Source: an uncultured Saprospiraceae bacterium
GTDB lineage: Bacteria > Bacteroidota > Bacteroidia > Chitinophagales > Saprospiraceae
NCBI GenBank assembly: GCA_938028705.1
Contig: CALIZI010000159.1
Span: forward strand, 1-57,148
DNA: 57,148 bases
Direction of reading: 5' to 3'
In this document: positions 8,727 through 15,826 of the stretch, piece after piece
Layout of the letters: every line of letters starts with the position of its first letter
How positions within the stretch are numbered: the first letter of the stretch is position 1
The notes under the pieces: generated by a model
Seen by the model: the letters and a program-made list of their open reading frames with translations, nothing else
The model's database searches: none
What the model was told of the DNA's origin: nothing
Translations under genes and position numbers: made by a program

Positions 8727-9152
8727 ATGACATTCAAAATAACATTCATCACAGCTATATTCTTATTGATAATCAACTCATTATCAATCGCTATGCCTGT
8801 CTCACAAGCAGAAACTCCTCTCCCAAAAAGTGAACAAGTATCAGAGAAGAAATCAATTTTTGCGAAATCGTTTTTTTTCAAAAAAATAAAAAAACGAGAA
8901 AAAGCCTCTGCACTTGCCATCATTGCAGTAGTGACTGGGGCACTGTCCATACCACTTTTTATAACGGGACTACCCGGTGCAATAGCGGCATTAATTGGTA
9001 TAGTTACCGGAATTTTAGCAATCATTTTAGCCAAAAACAAAAAGTCTAGAAAATTAGGAATTGTCGGACTGTCATTAGCCTTGACTTGGTTAGCTATCGG
9101 ATTACTTGGATTAGCAGTCATCAGCTTCTCTATGGCAATTTTAGGACATTAG
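8727..9152 (+). CDS. small membrane protein, DUF4190-like
   Basis: A 141-residue protein. Residues 1-23 look like a signal peptide (TFITAIFLLIINSLSIAMP). A charged stretch with FFFKKIKKREK follows, then two hydrophobic Gly/Ala-rich segments (about 63-93 and 101-137) separated by KNKKSRKLG. The pattern of two small-residue-rich helices resembles DUF4190-type inner-membrane proteins of unknown function. The start at 8727 was preferred over an upstream in-frame codon (8631) because it begins the signal peptide. Its first 27 bases recur almost exactly at 9184-9210. Confidence 0.65.
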   Translation: MTFKITFITAIFLLIINSLSIAMPVSQAETPLPKSEQVSEKKSIFAKSFFFKKIKKREKASALAIIAVVTGALSIPLFITGLPGAIAALIGIVTGILAIILAKNKKSRKLGIVGLSLALTWLAIGLLGLAVISFSMAILGH

Positions 9153-9183
9153 TAATGTATTGAATACAGAAAAGCGAATATTT

Positions 9184-9373
9184 ATGACATTCAAAATAAC
9201 ATTTATCATGTTTTTTGGTAATGTTCGACGAATGCTATTGAACCACGAAGCGCACTAAGAACACGAAAATCGAATAGGCGCAGAGTTCACAAAATATTTA
9301 TAAGTAAGCCGAGATAATTTCGGGTTATCAATTTATTAAAAAAACTGTTATGAGCATGAAACGTTCTCACCGC
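9184..9373. repeat. duplicated gene start and degenerate word repeat
   Basis: ATGACATTCAAAATAACATT at 9184 copies the start of the gene at 8727 but is followed by no open frame. From about 9238 a degenerate array (ACCACGAAGCGCACTAAGAA, then GGCGCAGAGTTCAC) belongs to the CGCAGAG word family seen at 27172, 30379 and 57093. Nothing else is seen in this gap. Confidence 0.5.
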
Positions 9374-10147
9374 TCAAAACCCGTAAGTGCCAATTATATT
9401 TTCTTTGTGATAAAACTCTAACTGATACACCGAAGCCTCCTCTTTATTATCAAAACTATTAATGCTATGATAGCGAATAGTATTGTGGTCAGCCACTTTG
9501 CAAAATTTTAGTTTGTAGTATTTATCGTAAGTTTCACTACCTCTTTCACCATATACTACCTGTTCCCAATTATCTCTCACTTTACGAAAAATTTTTGCTT
9601 TTATCAGCACTTCATCTTCCGACGAGGGCGTTTTGGGCGTGAGTAAATCAAGATAAAAATGGATGTCTATATTGCTTTTATTCACTCGTGTGATCTTGAT
9701 ATTATTGATGGCATAACTGTCAATATTGGCATGAGTGTCTTGTTCGTCCAGCACTCCATTTGGTGAGCCATTTTTAAGTTGACGAATGGCTTGAACATAT
9801 TTAATGGAATCCTCGCGGAGTTTTTTAGCTTCGTTTTCGAGTGCGGTGAGTCGGGGTTCCATCTTTTCATATCTCTTATTCCAAAATCGCATCGGTACGA
9901 TTTCGTCTATCAAATTATCATTTCTACCCCTCAAAAAATTGTTGGATGTGGTCAATGCCCTTACATCCATGACGAGTTCGGCGTTTTCAGCTTTGAGTAT
10001 CAGGAGTTCGCGCTTGAGTTGTTCGTTTTCGGTTTTGAGCGCACTACAATCTTGACTAAAAGACGAAGCACAAAAAAATATGACATTTAAAAGTATCATA
10101 ATGCACCGCAAATAATCGAATAGTCGGATAGCTATGTTTGATGACAT
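9374..10147 (-). CDS. exported coiled-coil protein, function unknown
   Basis: 257 residues. An N-terminal hydrophobic segment (about 14-31, ending SSFSQ) should be a signal peptide. A heptad-rich coiled coil follows at about 35-112 (LKTENEQLKRELLILKAENAEL, leucine-rich). The C-terminal half (about 140-257) is predicted beta-rich from its alternation, with no family recognised. An internal ATG at 10099 would give a shorter signal peptide without Arg, so I kept the longer start. The gene stands alone; the spacer to the metal operon (10148-10365) holds nothing clear. Confidence 0.7.
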   Translation of the reverse strand: MSSNIAIRLFDYLRCIMILLNVIFFCASSFSQDCSALKTENEQLKRELLILKAENAELVMDVRALTTSNNFLRGRNDNLIDEIVPMRFWNKRYEKMEPRLTALENEAKKLREDSIKYVQAIRQLKNGSPNGVLDEQDTHANIDSYAINNIKITRVNKSNIDIHFYLDLLTPKTPSSEDEVLIKAKIFRKVRDNWEQVVYGERGSETYDKYYKLKFCKVADHNTIRYHSINSFDNKEEASVYQLEFYHKENIIGTYGF

Positions 10148-10365
10148 AATGATTGATTTTTTATGTATAAAAATCCGGCATGTTTAAATTTTCTGCCTTA
10201 TGTCTCATAGTGGATGTTTTTTCAGAAGTCTAAAATAATAAATGTAAGCGTATTAATGGTAAGCGAAAGAGATATTTTATTTTTTTTATTTTTAATGAAT
10301 TGAAAATCAATATGATAGAAAAATGTAGATGGTTCATCTAACTTTGTCCAAGATTAAGTGCCGCA

Positions 10366-11847
10366 CTAGGTTTCCACATTAATCTTATCAGCAAGCGTAA
10401 CGGGTACTTTAACGAGTTCGTCGTCAATTTTAATTTCAATAAAATCTTCTGTTTTACTCATGACTTTAAATGATTCGTCATGCCCGATGCCCAATTGCCA
10501 AAGGCGTGTAACGAGGTAACTATTCAATTGGTTTTCAGCAACTTCTGCTACGGTATCAATGGACAAACTACTCAATGATTTATCAGGCTGATAATCGTTT
10601 TGTGGTATCGGTGCGCCGTGTGGGTCGAGTTTCGGATAACTCAAATTGGCTTCTATTTCATCCAACAATTCATCGGTCAAAACATGTTCATATATTTCCG
10701 CTTCTTCGTGGATTTGTCCGGCATCCATGCTCATTTCCTGTACCAAATAGGTCTCCCACAGGCGGTGTGCGCGTACCAATCTTGTCGCTTGTTTGATACC
10801 TTCCGACGTAATCGCCAACGTACCGCTGCTTTGCCGTACCAAGCCTTTTCTTGCCAATAAATTCAAGTTGTATTTGAGTGTGTTGAGATTGAAACCCAAC
10901 CTTTCTTTCAGATTAGGCAGTGAGAGCGAGCTACGCTCATGTAGCTTTAGGGTTTGCTTCAAAGTATCTTCAAATTGTATTCGTTTACGTATTTTTCTTT
11001 TATATAAAAATTTAAATAATAAACCTTTTTGCGGAGCAAAAAATACAGCTAAAAGATAAAACAAAGTAGCCGTCACTGCCATTGCCGGACCGGGCGTGGT
11101 GTTGTAAAAATCGGTAATCATCAAACCAATCACCGAAGCCAGTACCCCTATTATCGCTGAAATAAGGAGCATATATTTCAGCCGATTAGTCAGCAACAGT
11201 GCCGTAGAAGCAGGCGTAATCAACATCGCCACCACCAATATCACGCCCACCGCCTGCATCGAAGCCACCACTGCAAAAGACAGCAACAACATCAAATAAT
11301 AATGAATCGCACGAACAGAAATACCCATCGTTTCGGCGATAACCGGCTGAAAAGTAGTCGCAAACAAATAACGATAAAATAACACGACACTCAACAGTAC
11401 ATAGACCGTAATGCCGGCAGTGAGGTACAAATCGGAGTTGGAAAGTCCTAATACATTGCCGAATAGGAAGTGGTCGAGGTCGAGGTGTGCGCCTTCGCGT
11501 GCTACTTTAGAAATCCACATTACACCAATCGAAAACATCGCTGTAAAGACAATTCCAATGGCTGCATCGTTTTTCGTTTTTACATTATGCTGAATCCATG
11601 TAATACAAATCGCCGTCAGCAATCCGGCAACCACAGCCCCCGTAAATATCGCCAATACCCCCGCACCACCTACAATAAAACCCACCACTACGCCGGGCAA
11701 TACCGCATGTGCCAGCGCATCGCCTACCAATGACATATTTCGCAATACGATAAAACAACCCAATACGCCACACATCAATCCTACCAAAACGGAGGCTATC
11801 AGGGCGCGAATGCCTAGTGCATAATTAAATAAATCAAATAATTCCAT
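10366..11847 (-). CDS. metal ABC permease fused to an MntR/DtxR-like repressor
   Basis: 493 residues. Residues 1-276 are an ABC-3 type permease for Mn/Zn/Fe with about eight membrane helices (VLVGLMCGVLGCFIVLR, GDALAHAVLPG). A basic linker (FLYKRKIRKRIQ, about 279-290) leads to a winged helix (about 305-355) and a metal-sensing dimerisation domain. That domain has His361 in AHRLWETYL and E384/E387/H388 in HEEAEIYEH, the MntR-type Glu rather than the DtxR-type Cys. A FeoA-like SH3 fold ends the protein. Chlamydia YtgCR has the same fusion and is cleaved to free the repressor. The start at 11847 was chosen because upstream codons lie in a palindrome. It is the last gene of the operon. Confidence 0.92.
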   Translation of the reverse strand: MELFDLFNYALGIRALIASVLVGLMCGVLGCFIVLRNMSLVGDALAHAVLPGVVVGFIVGGAGVLAIFTGAVVAGLLTAICITWIQHNVKTKNDAAIGIVFTAMFSIGVMWISKVAREGAHLDLDHFLFGNVLGLSNSDLYLTAGITVYVLLSVVLFYRYLFATTFQPVIAETMGISVRAIHYYLMLLLSFAVVASMQAVGVILVVAMLITPASTALLLTNRLKYMLLISAIIGVLASVIGLMITDFYNTTPGPAMAVTATLFYLLAVFFAPQKGLLFKFLYKRKIRKRIQFEDTLKQTLKLHERSSLSLPNLKERLGFNLNTLKYNLNLLARKGLVRQSSGTLAITSEGIKQATRLVRAHRLWETYLVQEMSMDAGQIHEEAEIYEHVLTDELLDEIEANLSYPKLDPHGAPIPQNDYQPDKSLSSLSIDTVAEVAENQLNSYLVTRLWQLGIGHDESFKVMSKTEDFIEIKIDDELVKVPVTLADKINVET

Positions 11848-11891
11848 TGTTTTTGTAAAATATAAATCATATCCGTATCGCAACCATATCG

Positions 11892-11951
11892 CAATTGCAA
11901 TCGCATTGTAGAGACGCAAAATTTTGCGTCTCTACAATGCGATTGCAATTG
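11892..11951. repeat. 60-bp perfect palindrome inside the metal operon
   Basis: Two 30-base arms meet between 11921 and 11922 without a loop. The core is TAGAGACGCAAAATTTTGCG. It lies between the ATPase stop and the permease start. The transcript would form a very stable hairpin that could reduce expression of the permease-repressor or stabilise the upstream message. Confidence 0.95.
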
Positions 11952-11970
11952 TGATTGCGATAATTGACGA

Positions 11971-12708
11971 TTAATGCAACATTGTTTTATGTAATATATT
12001 CAATTGTCCTCTGTATGCGCGGTTAATATTTTCCTCCGTAAACACCTCCTCCGTATCGCCGCAGGCAACCAACCATTGATTCAACAAAATGACCTTATCA
12101 AAATAATCATGCACTTTCGAGAGGTCGTGATGAATCACCAAAATCGTTTTGCCGGACTTGCGTAATGTTTTAAGGATTTCGACAATTTTCTGCTCCGTTT
12201 TAATGTCCACGCCTACAAAGGGTTCGTCCATCAGAAAAATATCTGCTTGCTGACACAAGGCACGCGCAATGAATACCCGCTGTTGCTGTCCACCCGAAAG
12301 TTCGCCGATTTGTCGGTCTTTGAGTTGGTCAATACCCATATCGCGGAGGGCTTGCATGGCGATATTTTTGTCTTGCCCGTTGAGGCGTTGGAGGATGCGC
12401 TTGAAGGGGTAACGCCCCATCATCACCACATCCATCACCGTAGCCGGAAACTGCCAGTCTATTTCGCCTTTTTGCGGAATATAGACCATCTTTTTACGCT
12501 GATTATCAATGGGTTCGCCATTAATCAGCACTTGCCCTGTATTGACCGGAATCAGACCCAAAATCGCCTTAAACAAGGTAGATTTTCCTGCCCCATTCGG
12601 ACCCAATACACCATATAATTCACCCGCCGCCAAATCCATATAGATATTCGTCAGCACCGTTTTCCTATCGTAAGAAACCGATAATCCTTTTATCGAAATT
12701 GCACCCAT
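11971..12708 (-). CDS. metal ABC transporter ATPase (ZnuC/MntB/TroB type)
   Basis: A 245-residue cytoplasmic ATPase that powers uptake through the fused permease. Walker A GPNGAGKST (36-44), Q loop in VYIPQKGEIDWQFP (the usual IPQ), signature LSGGQQQR, Walker B DIFLMDEPF and the switch His in VIHHD are all intact. The DWxFP stretch after the Q loop is typical of Mn/Zn/Fe chelate importers. It lies between the binding protein and the permease on the same strand. Both junctions contain long inverted repeats rather than tight overlaps. Confidence 0.95.
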   Translation of the reverse strand: MGAISIKGLSVSYDRKTVLTNIYMDLAAGELYGVLGPNGAGKSTLFKAILGLIPVNTGQVLINGEPIDNQRKKMVYIPQKGEIDWQFPATVMDVVMMGRYPFKRILQRLNGQDKNIAMQALRDMGIDQLKDRQIGELSGGQQQRVFIARALCQQADIFLMDEPFVGVDIKTEQKIVEILKTLRKSGKTILVIHHDLSKVHDYFDKVILLNQWLVACGDTEEVFTEENINRAYRGQLNILHKTMLH

Positions 12709-12715
12709 AGTTTAA

Positions 12716-12808
12716 TGGTTAATGATTAATGGTTAATGGTTAATGATTATTTTTCGCGTAGCGAAAATGCTTTATTAATCATTAACCGTTCACCATTAAT
12801 CATTAAAA
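12716..12808. repeat. 7-mer word array with dyad symmetry (TAATGGT/ACCATTA)
   Basis: TAATGGT and TAATGAT repeat with 7-base period, then a TTCGCGTAGCGAA hairpin, then the reverse-complement words ATTAATC, ATTAACC and ACCATTA. It fills the whole gap between the binding-protein stop and the ATPase start. Confidence 0.85.
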
Positions 12809-12810
12809 AA

Positions 12811-13812
12811 TTACCTATTCATTTTTCTAAACATAAACAGCATCGCACCGACCAATAATAAGCCTATCAATATTGCAGAAAGAGGAAAACCTGATGAAGG
12901 CGTATTGTCGTTATTGGCTTCGGTGGCATTGCTCAATTTTCCGGTCAGTCCTGCCACGATTTTATCGGTATTGGCTTTGAGCATATTGATATACGAATCG
13001 CCGTCGGAGCCGGGCTTACCGATAGAATCTGCATACAAAGAACCACCAACGACTACGCCGTTATCTTTGGCAATTTGTTCCATTTGCTTAGGATTTATCG
13101 TAGTTTCTGTAAAAATGGCAGCTACTTTTGATTGCCTGATAATCTCTATCAATTGTAGTATATCCTGTGTCTGCACATCGGCATCAGTGGATGTACCAAG
13201 TACCGATTCGAGCTGAATACCGTAGCGTTTGCCATAGTATTGAAAGGCATCGTGTGAGGTGACGAGGATGCGTTGTGCTTCGGGTATTTTACTGATTTGT
13301 GTCAGTATATACTCGTCCAGTTGCTTGATTTCAGCACTGTATGTGTTATAGTTTTTTTCGTAAAAATCTTTATTGGCAGGGTCAAGTGCTACAATGCCGT
13401 TTTTGATATTTTCGGCATATTTCAGACCGTTTTGTGCGTTCATCCATGCGTGTGGATCGGGCGAATCGTAGGTCAGGCTTTTAATCGGGTTGATGCCTTG
13501 CGTAGTCAGAATGACGGATGCTTTGGTGCCGGAATTTTCAATCAATTCATCCAACCAACCTTCAAAGGTCAAGCCGTTTTTGAGGATGAGGTCGGCATTG
13601 ACGACCATTTTGGCATCCTTTGGCGTGGGCTTGTAGAGGTGAGGGTCGCCACCTATGGGTACGATGAGTTCGATATTCATTTTATCGCCTGCGATGTTTT
13701 TTGCCATATCTGAAAACATGGAGGCAGTGGCAACTATGGTGGGTTTTTCGGCTTTGATTTGAGGGGCTGCAAGTAGCAGAAATGTGATTATATATAAGGT
13801 GTAATTTTTCAT
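12811..13812 (-). CDS. metal ABC substrate-binding protein (TroA/ZnuA type)
   Basis: 333 residues. The N-terminal signal peptide ends near Ala21. The cluster-9 binding fold follows with ligands in the usual places: His58 (GGDPHLYKP), His121 (DPHAWM), His187 (TSHDAFQYYG) and an Asp in the SLYADSIG region. Three His plus Asp match TroA/ZnuA; MntC/PsaA have Glu at the third place. ZnuA's His-rich loop is absent. A C-terminal membrane helix (about 307-327) followed by FRKMNR is unusual and would tether it to the inner membrane. The MntR-type regulator in the operon suggests Mn or Fe, but specificity is open. Confidence 0.92.
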   Translation of the reverse strand: MKNYTLYIITFLLLAAPQIKAEKPTIVATASMFSDMAKNIAGDKMNIELIVPIGGDPHLYKPTPKDAKMVVNADLILKNGLTFEGWLDELIENSGTKASVILTTQGINPIKSLTYDSPDPHAWMNAQNGLKYAENIKNGIVALDPANKDFYEKNYNTYSAEIKQLDEYILTQISKIPEAQRILVTSHDAFQYYGKRYGIQLESVLGTSTDADVQTQDILQLIEIIRQSKVAAIFTETTINPKQMEQIAKDNGVVVGGSLYADSIGKPGSDGDSYINMLKANTDKIVAGLTGKLSNATEANNDNTPSSGFPLSAILIGLLLVGAMLFMFRKMNR

Positions 13813-13825
13813 TTTTATAAATTAC

Positions 13826-13935
13826 CGTACAGGCGATTTCAATCGCCATGTATAATATTTTTTCTATAATTATCTATGAATAAATATTTTATAAATTAAT
13901 TTATTTTTACATGGCGATTGAAATCGCCTGTACTA
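13826..13935. repeat. long inverted repeat between regulator and binding-protein genes
   Basis: The left arm reads GTACAGGCGATTTCAATCGC (from 13827) and the right arm ends GCGATTGAAATCGCCTGTAC (to about 13935). Each arm also folds on itself (GGCGATT/AATCGCC). The right arm overlaps the regulator's stop codon. The AT-rich loop is about 60 bases. Confidence 0.85.
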
Positions 13936-14595
13936 TATTTTTAATAATAAATTTTTCGATACTTTTTCGCTCAATTCTATATCTCGTTCATCATCTATTC
14001 TGACAGAAACGGACTCGTCAAACTCATGTAATTCAAGGACTTGTATTTTTGTACCAATACTAATATTGACTTTTTTGAGGTAGCGCATCAGCGAATCGGG
14101 ATGTTCCTGTAAGCCTGTAAGTACGCCGTGCTGTCCGGTTTTGAGGGTGGAAAGTGGCGTGAGTTGTCGCGTGGGTATGGTGCCGTCGGCATTGGGAATG
14201 GGGTCGCCATGCGGGTCGAAGCGGGGCTGACCAAGATAGTTATCTAAGCGATTAATAAGTTCTTCGGAGCGGACGTGTTCGAGTTCTTCGGCAATATCGT
14301 GTACTTCATCCCATTCAAATTTGAGTTTTTCTACCAAAAAATACTCCCACAAACGATGCTTACGCAAGAGCATTGTTGCTACCTTTCTACCTTGTTCTTT
14401 GAGGTGTACGCCTTTGTATTTTTCGTAATGTATCAAATCTTTTTCCGACAATCGGCGCAACATATCCGTCACCGAAGCAGCGGCGGTATTCATTTCTGCT
14501 GCTATTGCATTGGTGGTAGCGGTAGGGTTGCCATTTTCTTCTGATAATTTGAAAATAGCTTTTAAATAATTTTCTTCTGTGGCTGTTAATCGCAT
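13933..14595 (-). CDS. mntR: MntR/DtxR family metal-dependent repressor
   Basis: 220 residues. Winged helix about 1-65 (TATEENYLKAIF, then TAAASVTDMLRRLSEKDLI as recognition helix). The dimerisation/metal domain has His80 (KHRLWEYF) and Glu103/Glu106/His107 (AEELEH), the MntR arrangement. MntR's Asp8 and Glu11 are replaced by Asn9 and Lys12, so the second half of the site differs. A FeoA/SH3-like domain ends the protein (about 150-220). The start at 14595 is preferred because the upstream ATG (14619) lies inside R1 copy 2. It is first in the metal operon and probably represses it from the palindrome at 14827-14852. Confidence 0.9.
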   Translation of the reverse strand: MRLTATEENYLKAIFKLSEENGNPTATTNAIAAEMNTAAASVTDMLRRLSEKDLIHYEKYKGVHLKEQGRKVATMLLRKHRLWEYFLVEKLKFEWDEVHDIAEELEHVRSEELINRLDNYLGQPRFDPHGDPIPNADGTIPTRQLTPLSTLKTGQHGVLTGLQEHPDSLMRYLKKVNISIGTKIQVLELHEFDESVSVRIDDERDIELSEKVSKNLLLKI

Positions 14596-14606
14596 GTTTA
14601 ATGATT

Positions 14607-14769
14607 GGACTTTGGACATTTTGGAAATTAGGTAACTGGGAAATTAGATTTTAAATCGTAAATAATTGATTGTCAAGTATTTAATTTTATTTTATAATTA
14701 TTTAATAAAAATCCCGATAACTATCGGGATACCTAACATCGAATTTCCTAATTCCCCAATGTCCAAACT
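14607..14769 (-). repeat. R1 dispersed element, copy 2 (diverged), in the mntR leader
   Basis: The ends are GGACTTTGGACATTTTGG and AATTCCCCAATGTCCAAA. The interior keeps the CCCGATAACTATCGGG hairpin and a TAAATAATTGATTGTCAAG box but is otherwise diverged. It lies between the operator/promoter and the start codon, so it forms most of the 5' leader. Confidence 0.75.
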
Positions 14770-14817
14770 AGTTGAATGAATGAGTGTTGAATTTTGAATG
14801 AATGAATTTTTGTAACG

Positions 14818-14852
14818 CAAAATTACATATTTTTAGATTAATCTAAAAATAT
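14818..14852 (-). promoter_or_regulatory. promoter with 26-bp palindromic operator for the metal operon
   Basis: 14827-14852 is a perfect 26-bp palindrome with core TTTTAGATTAATCTAAAA, similar in form to DtxR-family operators (TTAGGTTAGCCTAA type). On the minus strand it is followed at once by TAATTTTG (14818-14825), a good TAnnTTTG -7 box. A bound repressor would cover the -33/spacer region. The lipoprotein gene diverging at 15017 could share control. Confidence 0.75.
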
Positions 14853-15016
14853 TTTTAATAAAAATTGTTTTTAAAATTATCGTAGTGTCGAAAAATAAAA
14901 CAAATAACAAGTTTTTTCATCTTTTGTTTTTTTGGAATTTGTTTTTTGATACTATTTACAGGCTAGTCAGTCATAATAGAGACAGTGTTCATTTTTTATA
15001 AAAAAAATCATTCACC

Positions 15017-15526
15017 ATGAAATTGATAAATATTCAATGGCTTGTGATAGTTGCTGCAAGTGTATTTTTATTGAGCAGTTGCGGAGCCACTCGACAAGCG
15101 AATCAACTCTTACAACACCAAGAAATATTGACGGCAATTGCCAGTGATACGACCGCTACACCGGAAGAAAAACTGGATATACTGATGACCAATATGACGG
15201 GCATGATGCACGAAGGTATGCGTATTGCCAATCCGAAAAAAGGGGTAGGCTATGTCACCAAATTCGGGAGTCAGAATACAGCTTCTATCGAAAAAATATT
15301 GAATGAAGTAAGTACCTGGCAAAGAGGTATGGGTTCGGTAGAGCGTATTGCACTTGGCGCACGTATGTTGCAAAAACCTTACGCCAGAGATGCCTTTGAA
15401 TTGATACCCAAATTTGTACGGAAATATCAGCGCATTGCTTTTGTCACTCGTACCACTAAAAAGTTGAGTTCAAGTGTGATAGGCTTTGGATTGGACAGGA
15501 TAGGGCTGAAAGATATTTTGAGGTAG
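15017..15526 (+). CDS. lipoprotein of unknown function
   Basis: 169 residues with a lipoprotein signal peptide (lipobox LLSSC, Cys22). The mature part is mostly helical by eye and contains a Met-rich stretch (ILMTNMTGMMHEGM, about 55-68). No family is recognised. It diverges from the metal operon, and the MntR-type palindrome lies 165 bases upstream, so metal-linked regulation is possible but unproven. The gene ends at a 7-mer array and shares the terminator at 15783-15808 with the convergent peptidase gene. Confidence 0.72.
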   Translation: MKLINIQWLVIVAASVFLLSSCGATRQANQLLQHQEILTAIASDTTATPEEKLDILMTNMTGMMHEGMRIANPKKGVGYVTKFGSQNTASIEKILNEVSTWQRGMGSVERIALGARMLQKPYARDAFELIPKFVRKYQRIAFVTRTTKKLSSSVIGFGLDRIGLKDILR

Positions 15527-15571
15527 TCGTGAGTAGCGAGTAAAGAGTAGTGAGTAAAGAGTAGCGAGTTT
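15527..15571. repeat. 7-mer word array (GAGTAGC/GAGTAAA)
   Basis: GTGAGTA, GCGAGTA and AAGAGTA words repeat with 7-base period directly after the lipoprotein stop codon. Only one arm is present here; the complementary arm type (TACTCAC, TACTCGC) occurs at 33362-33434. Confidence 0.75.
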
Positions 15572-15579
15572 TTTGATAA

Positions 15580-15775
15580 TCCCTGATTTGTATGTCGGGA
15601 GCAACATTCGATTATCCACATATTTAGCGCGGGAGTGGAAAACCGCAGAAAGTATGTGAAAACAATAAGGCTGTGACCTCGTATCGCCGGGTATGAAATG
15701 CTGCAAAGGGTATTTGGCAGGGAAGGTAAACAAAGGCATTTTTAAACTAAAAAAAAGACCACGCTATATCGAAAA
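15580..15775 (+). repeat. R2 dispersed repeat
   Basis: It contains CTGATTTGTATGTCGGGAG, ACATATTTAGCG, AAAGTATGTGAAAAC, CCTCGTATC and GGCATTTTTAAACTAAAAAA. The last four recur in order at 29083-29255 and, reversed, at 7163-7338. No coding content is seen. Confidence 0.75.
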
Positions 15776-15782
15776 AATAAAA

Positions 15783-15810
15783 AGGACTTACCTTGTGGTA
15801 AGTCCTTTTT
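15783..15810. terminator. bidirectional terminator
   Basis: AGGACTTACC and GGTAAGTCCT form a perfect 10-bp stem with loop TTGT, with a T run on one side and an A run on the other. It serves two convergent genes, the lipoprotein and the metallopeptidase. Confidence 0.9.
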
Positions 15811-15826
15811 TGTATCAAAAAAGTAT

